DNA of 64,000 nt from Actomonas aquatica (lineage in GTDB: Bacteria > Verrucomicrobiota > Verrucomicrobiia > Opitutales > Opitutaceae): assembly GCF_019679435.2 (NCBI RefSeq), contig NZ_CP139781.1:1364001-1428000 (forward strand), in the 5' to 3' direction. A program made the position numbers and the translations under genes. This document shows, piece after piece, positions 1-8,052 of the stretch. The notes under the pieces are model-generated. The model worked only from the letters and a program-made list of their open reading frames with translations, did no database searches and was not told the origin of the DNA. Position 1 is the first letter of the stretch. The number at the start of each line of letters is the position of its first letter.

Positions 1-701
1 TCTCCGATCGTCCCGGTTGTTCGCCACAAATCGAATGGCCGACAGTGTTTCTCGGCATTCTCCCAAGTTGCCGGCGTAAGTCCCGCCAAACGAAACTCAA
101 GCAACGGATGAATGAAAAGCGGCGCTTCTGCGCCTCCCGCTATCACAATATCTGCTGCGCCGCTCGCAATCAGATCCGCCCCATGCGCGATGGCATCCAT
201 CCCGGAGCAACAAGACGACTGCACTGCCATGGCCCGCCCGTTCACTCCCGTCGCATGCAGAATCGCCGCCGGCACGTTGGCCACACTTGTAGAATAAACC
301 AGCCGCGGAGAAACCCCGCGCAATCCACGGCGGGCGAATGATTCCGCGCCATGTGAGATACCGCCAAAATCCATCAATGAGGTTCCGGTCACCACCGCAA
401 AATCCTCTGGGTTGATCTCGCCGGGCGATATACCCGCATCGCGCAACGCCAATATCCCCGCAATCGCTGCGAACCAAGAATGCCTCGCGAGATGCTTCGG
501 CAGCAGCGTTTTCGGCATCACCTCCTCAAGCCCCGCATCGTCCACCGTCGTGGCGATGAACGGTCCCCATTCGCTTCCCAACTGCTCAAACGCCCGCACG
601 CGGCTCACCGGCTCCAAAATGCCCTTCCAAAAGGCATCCCGACCGATGCCAGCAGGGGTCACCGGGCCGACCCCGGTGATCTTCACTCGGCGTCGCCTCA
701 T
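1..701 (-). CDS. beta-ketoacyl-ACP synthase family protein (C-terminus off the left edge)
   Basis: Reading down from an ATG at 701 gives 233 codons with no stop, so the gene continues past position 1. The protein shows the N-terminal half of a thiolase-fold ketoacyl synthase: ITGVGPVTPAG at residues 8-18, then SSCCSGMDAI at about 162-171, which aligns with the TACTSGxxxI nucleophile motif and makes Cys164 the likely active-site cysteine. IVIAGGAEAP follows. The His-His pair of the family would lie in the missing part. In the family this enzyme condenses malonyl-ACP with an acyl chain in fatty acid, aryl polyene or polyketide synthesis. The ATG overlaps the stop of the receiver-kinase gene (ATGA), so the two are translationally coupled. 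Substrate and pathway cannot be told from this fragment. Confidence 0.88.
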   Translation of the reverse strand, partial: MRRRRVKITGVGPVTPAGIGRDAFWKGILEPVSRVRAFEQLGSEWGPFIATTVDDAGLEEVMPKTLLPKHLARHSWFAAIAGILALRDAGISPGEINPEDFAVVTGTSLMDFGGISHGAESFARRGLRGVSPRLVYSTSVANVPAAILHATGVNGRAMAVQSSCCSGMDAIAHGADLIASGAADIVIAGGAEAPLFIHPLLEFRLAGLTPATWENAEKHCRPFDLWRTTGTIG

Positions 702-1840
702 TTGATGGCCGGGAAGGTCAAGTGGACGGTCGTGCCGGAACCGCGTTCGGACTCGATGCCGACGCTCGCACCGTGCGCTCCCAACAAATGCCGGCAAATG
801 CTTAAGCCCAGCCCAGTGCCATGTGTCTTCGTGGTGAAACCACCTTTCAGCGCACTCTTCGCCGTCGCTTCATCCATTCCGGAACCATTGTCGGTGACGA
901 ATACTTCCACCGCATCCGCACCTCCGACAAATCTGACCTTCACCTTGTTGGCCCCCGCCTCCAACGCGTTGCGAAACACATTCTGGAAGACCCGCGCCAA
1001 TTCAAAGCGCGACCCCCGCACCGACGCCGTCAACGCTCCACCAAATTCCAACGCAGCGTTGCTGAAGAAAATCACCTGCTTCACCTCCTCCGCCAACGCT
1101 ACCAGATCCACCTCCGTGAATTCCGCCGACTGCCGCGCCGCCCGCCGCCAATTCTCCGCCAGGTGGTGACAATACTCCGCCGCCCGTTCCACGATCTGGG
1201 CATACTCCTTCAGGCGCTCCGCCTTTCCAGGGGCCACTTGACTGAGTCCATCCGCCTCCTCCGAAAGCAAACCAGAATAACCGATCATCACCGTGAGGGG
1301 ATTCGCCAAATCGTGCACCAACTCCACTGAGGCCCGCCCCTGCCACACCGAAGACTCCGACTCCGCCATCTCCTGCTTGAGCCGGCTCAGCATGCTCTTG
1401 GTCTTTTCCACCGAAGCAGCTTCCCGACGCCGCACCTCCGTGCCCTTCGCTTGCGTCCTCACCGCCTCGAGCAATTCCTGCACATCCGGCGGCTTGCGCA
1501 AATACTGATTGGCCCCGCCCAACATCGCTTGCTGCGCCGTCGTCAAGGTGCCGTATCCCGTCAACATCACGACCGCGATCTCCTTGTCCATTTCGCGGAT
1601 CCGCGCCAGCGCCTTGATGCCATCCATCTCCGGCATCCGGATATCGAGGATCACGACGTCAAAAACTTCATTCGCCAGCTTTTCGAGCGCCTCGATCGCC
1701 CGCTCCGCCGTGTCCACTTCAAACTCCGTCCCCAACGTGAACGCAATAGACTCACGCGGACCATATTCGTCATCCACCACCAAAACGCGAATTGGACTCG
1801 TCTTCGTGGTTTTATCGGCGGTCAACGGTTCGGCAGCCAT
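698..1840 (-). CDS. response regulator receiver fused to a histidine kinase
   Basis: 380 residues in unusual order. A CheY-like receiver comes first (VLVVDDE at 19-25, phosphoacceptor Asp66 in VVILDIRMPEMDG, Lys116), then a linker with coiled-coil character (130-170). The transmitter follows, with an H box around His176 (HDLANPLT), an N box (NVFRNALEAG), and G boxes VTDNGSGMD and GTGLGLSICR. There is no transmembrane segment, so it should be cytoplasmic. Receiver-first hybrids usually take phosphate from an upstream kinase and relay it or tune their own kinase activity. The gene overlaps the downstream ketoacyl synthase by 4 bp. No DNA-binding domain is present, so output probably goes to another protein. 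The 169-bp gap to rmuC should hold divergent promoters. Confidence 0.9.
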   Translation of the reverse strand: MAAEPLTADKTTKTSPIRVLVVDDEYGPRESIAFTLGTEFEVDTAERAIEALEKLANEVFDVVILDIRMPEMDGIKALARIREMDKEIAVVMLTGYGTLTTAQQAMLGGANQYLRKPPDVQELLEAVRTQAKGTEVRRREAASVEKTKSMLSRLKQEMAESESSVWQGRASVELVHDLANPLTVMIGYSGLLSEEADGLSQVAPGKAERLKEYAQIVERAAEYCHHLAENWRRAARQSAEFTEVDLVALAEEVKQVIFFSNAALEFGGALTASVRGSRFELARVFQNVFRNALEAGANKVKVRFVGGADAVEVFVTDNGSGMDEATAKSALKGGFTTKTHGTGLGLSICRHLLGAHGASVGIESERGSGTTVHLTFPAIK

Positions 1841-2009
1841 GTTGTAAATAGATCAGGGTTCGCATCCTCAGGGCCGGCTCAGTAAAACGGGCGCAGCCAC
1901 ACCCGTAAGGTCCTGATCGCTGCGAGGATGTGTTTGCGAGGTGCCGCCAGCAGTGTCAAGAAGGTCGGATGGCAGTCGTTTGCAGTAACGACTCACTCCA
2001 CCTCTTTAC

Positions 2010-3332
2010 ATGGATTTTACATTTCTAAGCATCCTCGTGCTGCTTGTCGCCTGCGCGATTTACGCCATTCGCCTGCACCTTCGCCAAACGCATGTCGCGA
2101 CGGAACGCGACTACGCCAAACGCGAACTCGACGCCCTCCGCGCAGCAGCATCCCAAGCCAGCGCCGATCTACAGCGCGAACGCGCCGCCCACGCCGCTGC
2201 CGAGCAAAAACTGGCCGCCGTCGAAGCCGAGTCGACCGCCCGCCTCGAAGCCGAGCGCAACCGCTTCGCCGAACAGGAAACGCGCACCAAACAATACCTC
2301 GCCGATCTCGAAAAACTGCGTGCCTCCATGCAGACCGAGTTCCAAGCCGTCGCCGCCAAGCTCCTCGACGAGAAATCCAAAAAGTTCTCCGACCAAAACA
2401 AGGAACAGGTCGACACCCTCCTCCACCCACTCCGCCAACAGATCAAAGAATTCCGCGAGCGCGTCGACACCGTCTACAAGGGCGACACCGAAGACCGCGC
2501 CGCGCTCAAGACGCAGATCGAGCAGCTGCGCCAACTCAACACCCATATCACCGAGGAAGCCTCCGCGCTCACCCGCGCCCTCAAAGGCCAGTCGCAAGCC
2601 CGCGGCGCTTGGGGCGAACTCGTCCTCGAGCGCCTCCTCGATTCCGCCGGCCTCGTCAAAGGCGAGAACTACCTCGTCCAGGAATCCATCACCACCACCG
2701 ACGGCCGCCGCCTCCGCCCCGACATCCTCGTGCGCCTCCCCGACGAGCGTCACCTCGTCATCGATTCCAAGGTCTCCCTCATCGCCTACGAACGCGCCGT
2801 CAATGCCGAGGACGACGCCGCCAAAACCGCCGCCACCACCGAGCATGTGCGCGCCGTGCGCACCCACGTCGAGCAGCTCAGCGCCAAGCAATACGACGAC
2901 ACCGGCAAACTCGTCACGCCCGACTACGTCTTCATGTTCGTGCCCCTGGATCACGCCTTCGCTATGGCCATCCACGCCGATCCCGCCCTCTACGAATGGG
3001 CCTTCGATCGCCGCGTCATCCTCGTCACCGCCCCCAGCCTGCTCGTCGCCCTCAAGACCGTGGCGATGGTCTGGAAACAGGATCGCCAAACCAAAAACGT
3101 CCAAGCCATCGCCGACCGCGGCGGCGCGCTCTACGACAAGTTTGTCGGCCTCATCAACGATCTCGAAAGCATCGGCAAAGAACTCACCCAAGCCCAGAGC
3201 GCCTACGACGCCGCCATGAACAAACTCAGCACCGGCCGCGGCAATTTGCTCAACCAAGTCGAGGACCTCAAACGCCTCGGCGCCAAAGCCAAAAAATCCC
3301 TCCCCGCCGCCGATCCCGCGCTCGACGACTGA
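2010..3332 (+). CDS. rmuC: DNA recombination protein RmuC homologue
   Basis: 440 residues. One N-terminal membrane anchor (about 5-22, FLSILVLLVACAIYAIRL) is followed by a long charged coiled coil (about 30-190). The RmuC core comes next, with RGAWGELVLERLLDSAGL, LRPDILVRLPDERHLVIDSKVS and YVFMFVPLDHAF. The core resembles PD-(D/E)XK nucleases, and D-x(n)-DSK fits that fold. In E. coli the family limits inversions at short inverted repeats. That may matter here because the window is full of palindromes, but this link is my inference. The C-terminus (LGAKAKKSLPAADPALDD) is typical. It is transcribed divergently from the kinase gene. The next gene, on the other strand, ends 7 bp away. Confidence 0.93.
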   Translation: MDFTFLSILVLLVACAIYAIRLHLRQTHVATERDYAKRELDALRAAASQASADLQRERAAHAAAEQKLAAVEAESTARLEAERNRFAEQETRTKQYLADLEKLRASMQTEFQAVAAKLLDEKSKKFSDQNKEQVDTLLHPLRQQIKEFRERVDTVYKGDTEDRAALKTQIEQLRQLNTHITEEASALTRALKGQSQARGAWGELVLERLLDSAGLVKGENYLVQESITTTDGRRLRPDILVRLPDERHLVIDSKVSLIAYERAVNAEDDAAKTAATTEHVRAVRTHVEQLSAKQYDDTGKLVTPDYVFMFVPLDHAFAMAIHADPALYEWAFDRRVILVTAPSLLVALKTVAMVWKQDRQTKNVQAIADRGGALYDKFVGLINDLESIGKELTQAQSAYDAAMNKLSTGRGNLLNQVEDLKRLGAKAKKSLPAADPALDD

Positions 3333-3338
3333 GGCCCC

Positions 3339-3782
3339 CTACCGCACCTCGGCAAACACCCGCCGCGCTCGCTGGTCGTCCCGCGAAAACACCAACCGCG
3401 TCGGCGGTCGGTCCGTGATCTCCAGCACCTCTTCGACCGAGAACGAAGACTCGGTCACATCCGTCGCCACGAAGCGCACCGCCACCGAGACGGGCTGGCG
3501 CAGGAAACCGTGAGCGGTCACCGGCAACTCCACGCGTTGCGGGGCCAAACCCACCGCCTGCCGATTCACCACCACCATCCCGGCGCCGTCACCATCAGCC
3601 ACAGTCACTTCGATGACCGCCATCGCCACCTCCGAACCCGGCTTCTCCAGCGGCAGACCCTGCTCCACCGGCTGAGGCATCGCTTGCGCTTCCTCCGGTT
3701 TGATCGTGCCACACCCAGTCAGTGCTCCCATGCCCACCAAAGCACCAAAGGTTATCAGCCACGACTTCACCGGCACATTCAT
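3339..3782 (-). CDS. small lipoprotein, function unknown
   Basis: I start at ATG 3782, giving 147 residues. The open frame extends further upstream but there reads through a TTCACCA repeat and encodes no plausible protein. MNVPVKSWLITFGALVGMGALTGC is a lipoprotein signal peptide with lipobox LTGC, the acylated Cys being residue 24. The mature part has a low-complexity linker, then a beta-rich stretch (AMAVIEVTVADGDGAGMVVVNRQ, RLVFSRDDQRARRVFAEVR). It should be anchored to an envelope membrane. I do not recognise a domain. It is convergent with rmuC, with only 6 bp between the stops. Confidence 0.7.
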   Translation of the reverse strand: MNVPVKSWLITFGALVGMGALTGCGTIKPEEAQAMPQPVEQGLPLEKPGSEVAMAVIEVTVADGDGAGMVVVNRQAVGLAPQRVELPVTAHGFLRQPVSVAVRFVATDVTESSFSVEEVLEITDRPPTRLVFSRDDQRARRVFAEVR

Positions 3783-3829
3783 TCGCCAAGCTGCGACCGC
3801 CCGCCAAGCCTCAAAGTTCCCGCCGCGCC

Positions 3830-3860
3830 TTTCACCATTCACCATTCACCATTCACTATT
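3830..3860. repeat. short tandem repeat TTCACCA-type
   Basis: Four imperfect copies of TTCACCA lie between the lipoprotein gene and the DUF1697 gene. The same unit appears at 12660-12745. Read on the minus strand it gives GTGAATGGTGAATGG, which adds spurious codons (MVNGE) to open frames that cross it. Confidence 0.8.
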
Positions 3861-3871
3861 CCCAATTCTCC

Positions 3872-4408
3872 ATGCCTCGCTACATCGCCTTCCTCCGCGG
3901 CATTAACCTCGGCAAACGTCGCATCAAAATGGACGCCCTGCGCGCCCTCTTCGCCGAGCTCCCCCTCACCGACGTCGCCACCTACATCGCTTCCGGCAAC
4001 GTGCTCTTCACCTCGTCCAGTCGCTCCCCCGCCAAACTTGAAGCGACCATCGAATCCCATCTCCAGACGCGCACCGGCTGGGACGTCCCCACCGTCATCC
4101 GCTCACTGCCCGAGCTGCAACGCATCGTCGACGAAGCTCCCCTCGGCGACCTGTTCACCGATCAACCCCACGCCAGCACCCAAGTCACCTTCTTTAAAAC
4201 GCCCGTGCCCGCCGAACTCGCCAGCCGCATCACCGCCACCCATACCGCCACCGATCGTTTTGCCGTGATCGATCGCGAGGCCTATTGGCGCTGCGCCACC
4301 AAACTCACCGAGTCCATCGTCTGGAACGACCAGAAGAACAGCACCTATACCCTCCCCGCCGGCACCACGCGCAACCTCAACACCCTGCAGGCCATCCTCG
4401 CCTTGTAG
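3872..4408 (+). CDS. DUF1697 family protein
   Basis: 178 residues starting at ATG 3872. The N-terminus PRYIAFLRGINLGKRRIKMDALRALF and the ATYIASGNVLFTS segment are the hallmark of DUF1697. The C-terminus carries the family's SIVWNDQKNSTYTLPAGTTRNLNTL block. The biochemical function of the family is not established. No signal peptide or membrane segment is visible, so it is cytoplasmic. The start lies only 11 bp after the TTCACCA repeat tract, so the repeat occupies its leader region. Confidence 0.9.
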   Translation: MPRYIAFLRGINLGKRRIKMDALRALFAELPLTDVATYIASGNVLFTSSSRSPAKLEATIESHLQTRTGWDVPTVIRSLPELQRIVDEAPLGDLFTDQPHASTQVTFFKTPVPAELASRITATHTATDRFAVIDREAYWRCATKLTESIVWNDQKNSTYTLPAGTTRNLNTLQAILAL

Positions 4409-4450
4409 GAAATCACACCGCCGGCAGACAAATCCTCACGCCCGCGGCGC

Positions 4451-4843
4451 TTACTCGTCCGTGACCCGCCCGCGCCTCTGCTTCACCACACTCTTGCGCC
4501 GTTTCGATTCCACCTGCCGCCGCTTCGTCGCTGCACTTTTGCCGCGCTTGCGCCGCTTCTCCTTCTCGCGCGCCGCCAACACCGCCGCCCGCGCCGCGTT
4601 ACGCCGCTCCTCCAACTTTTCACACAGCGCCAGCCACGCCAGTCGCCGATTCACCGCCTGCGAGCGCTCCGTCTGCCGCCGCACCTCCACTCCGGAGTCG
4701 CCATGGCGCAACACCACCGTCGACGCCGTTTTGTTAATCTTTTGCCCTCCCGGTCCCGCTCCACGCACAAACCGCTCCTCCACCTCGTGGGCTTCCACGC
4801 CGAGGTGCTGCAGTCGTTCTTCGATTTGAGGTGGTAAATCCAC
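4451..4843 (-). CDS. peptide chain release factor-like GGQ protein
   Basis: 130 residues. FVRGAGPGGQKINKTASTVVLRH holds the GGQ motif (residues 32-34) that hydrolyses peptidyl-tRNA in class I release factors. There is no codon-recognition domain. The C-terminal third is strongly basic (KEKRRKRGKSAATKRRQVESKRR), like the rRNA-binding tail of ArfB/YaeJ, so a role in rescuing stalled ribosomes is likely. The usual ArfB N-terminus is replaced by MDLPPQIEERLQHLGVEAHEVEERF. That pattern is found in stand-alone bacterial GGQ proteins whose exact targets are unclear. It is divergent from the moxR-bat cluster. Confidence 0.85.
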   Translation of the reverse strand: MDLPPQIEERLQHLGVEAHEVEERFVRGAGPGGQKINKTASTVVLRHGDSGVEVRRQTERSQAVNRRLAWLALCEKLEERRNAARAAVLAAREKEKRRKRGKSAATKRRQVESKRRKSVVKQRRGRVTDE

Positions 4844-4924
4844 GGGTGGCTCCTTTGTTTCGCCCGAAACACTTCCGGCAAATCCGAGTCAACGGACACT
4901 TCCGTCCTCTCCTCAACCTTTACC

Positions 4925-5887
4925 ATGATCAACGGTTCCACTTGGTCCCAAAATCTTCGCGCCGAAATCGGCAAGGCCGTCATCGGCCAGGATGATGTTA
5001 TTGAACGCCTGCTCGTGGCCCTGCTCGCCAACGGTCACGTGCTGCTCGAGGGCATGCCCGGTCTTGCCAAGACCCTGCTCATCAAATCGCTCGGCACCGC
5101 CTTGGGCGTCCAGTTCGAGCGCATCCAGTTCACCCCCGACCTCCTACCCAGCGACGTGGTCGGCACCATGATCTTCCAGCCCAAGACCGGCGAGTTCACC
5201 GCCCACCGCGGACCCATCTTCGCCAACCTCGTCCTCGCCGACGAAATCAACCGCGCCCCTGCCAAGGTCCAGAGCGCCCTCCTCGAGGCCATGCAGGAAC
5301 GTCAGGTCACCATCGGCGGCGGCACCATTATTCTGCCCAAGCCCTTCTTCGTCATGGCCACCCAAAACCCGGTCGAGCAAGAGGGCACTTACCCGCTGCC
5401 CGAGGCGCAGGTCGACCGCTTCCTCTTTAAGCTGCTCGTCGATTACCCCGAGGCCGACGAAGAGGCGCTCATGATGCAACGCTGGGGCCAGGTCACCAAA
5501 GCTCCCGAGCTCAAAGCCGCCTCCTCCGGCGAGGAACTGCTCTCCCTCCGCACCGCCGTCGACGAGATCCACGTCTCGCCCGCCGTGCAGGGTTACATCC
5601 TCGCCCTCGTCCGCGGCACCCGCGCTCTCACCGTCCCCGACGACAAGGGCTACCGCCTCCTCAGCTTCGGCGCCTCCCCCCGCGCCTCCCTCGCCCTTTA
5701 CCAAGCCTCCCGTGCCCTCGCCTGGCTGCGCGGTGAAGACTTCGTGTCGCCCGCCCTCGTGCAGGACATCGCCCACGACGTCCTCCGCCACCGCATCGGC
5801 CTCACCTACGAAGCCGAAGCCTCCGACAAGACACCCGATCAAATCCTCGGCGAACTCATCGCCAAAACCCCGGTGCCCTCGGCGTAA
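4925..5887 (+). CDS. moxR: MoxR-family AAA+ ATPase
   Basis: 320 residues. Walker A GMPGLAKT is at 43-50 (Ala replaces the usual Gly/Thr before Lys, normal for MoxR). Walker B LVLADEINRAP has Asp106-Glu107, and sensor 1 is MATQNPVEQEGTYPLPEAQVDRF. The C-terminal lid domain is complete. MoxR ATPases act as chaperones that help metal-cofactor or VWA-domain partners assemble. This one heads a five-gene cluster (MoxR, DUF58, BatA, BatB/C, BatD/E) all on the plus strand. The 106-bp spacer to the DUF58 gene contains an imperfect inverted repeat. Confidence 0.96.
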   Translation: MINGSTWSQNLRAEIGKAVIGQDDVIERLLVALLANGHVLLEGMPGLAKTLLIKSLGTALGVQFERIQFTPDLLPSDVVGTMIFQPKTGEFTAHRGPIFANLVLADEINRAPAKVQSALLEAMQERQVTIGGGTIILPKPFFVMATQNPVEQEGTYPLPEAQVDRFLFKLLVDYPEADEEALMMQRWGQVTKAPELKAASSGEELLSLRTAVDEIHVSPAVQGYILALVRGTRALTVPDDKGYRLLSFGASPRASLALYQASRALAWLRGEDFVSPALVQDIAHDVLRHRIGLTYEAEASDKTPDQILGELIAKTPVPSA

Positions 5888-5993
5888 AATTTTCGAATTT
5901 CGATACTCGATTTTGGATTGAGCTAAACGAGCGACGGGAACGATCGCCTCGTCCCCGCCCATCGAAAATCGAGAATCAAAAATCCAAAATCCC
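5888..5993. repeat. AATCCAAAATC-type inverted repeat between moxR and DUF58 gene
   Basis: The left arm around 5892-5921 (TCGAATTTCGATACTCGATT then TTGG) is roughly complementary to the right arm around 5960-5991 (TCGAAAATCGAGAATC, then AAAAATCCAAAATC). Related runs occur at 22201-22245 and 30361-30391, always in spacers. It may form an mRNA hairpin inside the operon just before the TTG start of the next gene. Confidence 0.65.
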
Positions 5994-6890
5994 TTGTCTT
6001 CCGACACCAACGATCTCGTCACCACCTCCGCCCTGGCCCTCCTGCGGCGTTTGGAGTGGCGCGTGCGTCACGCGGTCGAAACCGTGCTCTCCGGCGAATA
6101 CCGCTCCGCCTTCCGCGGCCGCGGCATGGAGTTTGATCAGGTCGTGCGTTACGAGTTCGGCGATGACGTGCGTGACATCGATTGGAACGTGACCGCCCGT
6201 CTCGGTGAACCCTACCGCAAGAAGTTCGTCGAAGAGCGCGAAATCACCTTCATGGTCCTCTTCGAGGATTCGCCCTCGCTCCAATTCGGCTCCGGCGCCC
6301 AATCCAAACGCGAGGCGCTCCTCGAACTCGCCGGCCTCGTCATGCTCCTCGGCGCCGTCAACCGCGACCGCGTCGGCTGTATCCACGCCACCCCTACCGG
6401 CTACACCTTCAACGAACCCATGCGCGGACGCGGTGCCATAATGCACTCCGCCGCCAATCTCGTCGGCCGCCCCGCCCCCGCCCTCGACGGTCCGCAATCG
6501 GTGGAGTTCCCCTGGCGCCTGCTCTCCAAAGCCGCGCCCAAGCACTCCATTCTCATTTGGCTCGGCGACTTCCCCCCGCGCATCGCGCCCGAGGGCTGGC
6601 CGGTGATGGCGCGCCGCTACCAGACCATGGGCTTCCGCGTCGATGACCCCTGGGACCGTGAACTGCCCAGCGGCGACCGCTTCGCCGCCTACGACCCGCT
6701 CACCTCCCAACTCGTCACCCTCGACGGCTCCCGCGGCGAACGCGCCGCCCACGCCGCCTGGCGCGAAGAGCGTGAACAGGCCTGGACCGCGCTCTTCCCC
6801 GATCCGCTAAGCCGTCTCGTCGTCAGCACCGAAGAAAACCGCCTCGACGCCCTCGTCCGCTTCTTTCACGCGAGACTCGCCGCCCGCTAA
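5994..6890 (+). CDS. DUF58 domain protein of the Bat cluster
   Basis: 298 residues if started at TTG 5994. No ATG lies close by, and the product begins SSDTNDLVTTSALALLRRLEW. The DUF58 signature is clear: GRGMEFDQVVRYEFGDDVRDIDWNVTARLGEPYRKKFVEEREITFMVLFEDSPSLQFGSG, a VWA-like fold. It has no membrane segment, unlike many DUF58 proteins. MoxR, DUF58 and VWA membrane proteins form a conserved neighbourhood linked to envelope stress and aerotolerance. The inter-repeat position of the start codon suggests possible translational control, which is inference. Confidence 0.93.
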   Translation: MSSDTNDLVTTSALALLRRLEWRVRHAVETVLSGEYRSAFRGRGMEFDQVVRYEFGDDVRDIDWNVTARLGEPYRKKFVEEREITFMVLFEDSPSLQFGSGAQSKREALLELAGLVMLLGAVNRDRVGCIHATPTGYTFNEPMRGRGAIMHSAANLVGRPAPALDGPQSVEFPWRLLSKAAPKHSILIWLGDFPPRIAPEGWPVMARRYQTMGFRVDDPWDRELPSGDRFAAYDPLTSQLVTLDGSRGERAAHAAWREEREQAWTALFPDPLSRLVVSTEENRLDALVRFFHARLAAR

Positions 6891-6949
6891 ACCGCACCGC
6901 GCTAATTCCTAAAACCGCCTCCGAACCACATCCCATGTCCGACCACTCC

Positions 6950-7001
6950 CCTTTAGGATTTAGTGCCTAGGATTTAGGATTTCCCCACCGATTTAGGATT
7001 T
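6950..7001. repeat. TTTAGGATTTAG repeats before batA
   Basis: Four imperfect copies of TTTAGGATTT (with one CCTAGGATTT) lie directly upstream of the GTG start of batA. The run is AT-rich compared with the flanking genes. It is likely another intergenic repeat family. An effect on batA expression is possible but not shown. Confidence 0.7.
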
Positions 7002-7008
7002 CCACCTC

Positions 7009-8052
7009 GTGATCACCTACGCCTTCCAAGACCCGCTTTGGTTCGCCGCCCTGCTTTTGCTGCCGGTGGTGTTCCTGCTGCGCGGTCGCCGACGGCTGCC
7101 CGTTCGCGTGGTCCCGTTTGCTGCCGCCTGGCATCGCCCCTCGGCTGTCAACGCGTCCCGTCTGCCCGCCGTCTTCGCCGTGTTGGGACTCATCCTGCTC
7201 ACCGCCGCGCTCGCCCGCCCGCAGCGCCAAGAGGACCGCCGCGAGGTGCACCAACAGGGCTACGACCTCATGCTCGCGATCGATTTGTCGGGCTCGATGT
7301 TGGCCGAGGACTACATGCGCGGCGGCAAACACATCAACCGCCTCCAGGCCATCAAGCCGGTCATCTCCGCCTTCATCAAAGACCGCCCCGGTGACCGCAT
7401 CGGCATCGTCGTTTTCTCCGGCCGCGCTTACACCCTCGCGCCCCTCACCTTCGACCACGAATGGCTCGCCCGTCAGGTCGAGCGCCTCTCCGTCGGCCTC
7501 ATCGAAGACGGCACCGCCCTCGGCGACGGACTCGGCGTCGCGCTCTCCCGCCTCGAGCAGGAAGACCGCACCGTCAACAACCGCCGCCAAGGCGCCTTCG
7601 TCATTCTTCTCACCGACGGCGTCAACAATGGTGGAGCCCTCGATCCCATCGACGCCGCCGAGATCGCCGTCAACCGCGGCATTCCCGTCTACACCATCGG
7701 CGCCGGTCGCAACGGCATGGTGCGAGTGCCGCGCATCGACCCCGCCACCGGTCGCACCATGGGTTACGCCCAACGTATGTCCGAGCTCGATGAAGCCACC
7801 TTGCGCCGCATGGCCGACATGACCGGAGCCGACTACTTCCGCGCCGGCGAAAGCGACACGGTCGAGTCCGCCTTCGCCGCCATCGATCGCGCCCAGAAGA
7901 TCGAGTTCGAAGCCAAGTCCTACCTGCTCGCCGACGAATTGTTTTTCTACTTCGCCGCCCCCGGCGCGCTCCTGCTCCTGCTCGCCGCCGCCCTCGCTGG
8001 CCGCACCCGCCGCCGCGGCAGCGATGTTCACGCCGCCCTGTCCTCCGCATGA
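7009..8052 (+). CDS. batA: BatA-type VWA membrane protein
   Basis: 347 residues from GTG 7009. The N-terminus has an aerotolerance-regulator segment (FQDPLWFAALLLLPVVFLL) and a second membrane span (about 53-68). A periplasm-facing VWA domain follows, with a complete MIDAS: DLSGS at 92-96, the Thr of DGTALGDG, and LLTDG. A third span is near the C-terminus (LFFYFAAPGALLLLLAAALAG). This is the usual BatA layout. It should bind a divalent cation through MIDAS and contact another Bat partner. The last codons overlap the start of batB by 4 bp, so translation is coupled. Confidence 0.95.
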   Translation: MITYAFQDPLWFAALLLLPVVFLLRGRRRLPVRVVPFAAAWHRPSAVNASRLPAVFAVLGLILLTAALARPQRQEDRREVHQQGYDLMLAIDLSGSMLAEDYMRGGKHINRLQAIKPVISAFIKDRPGDRIGIVVFSGRAYTLAPLTFDHEWLARQVERLSVGLIEDGTALGDGLGVALSRLEQEDRTVNNRRQGAFVILLTDGVNNGGALDPIDAAEIAVNRGIPVYTIGAGRNGMVRVPRIDPATGRTMGYAQRMSELDEATLRRMADMTGADYFRAGESDTVESAFAAIDRAQKIEFEAKSYLLADELFFYFAAPGALLLLLAAALAGRTRRRGSDVHAALSSA

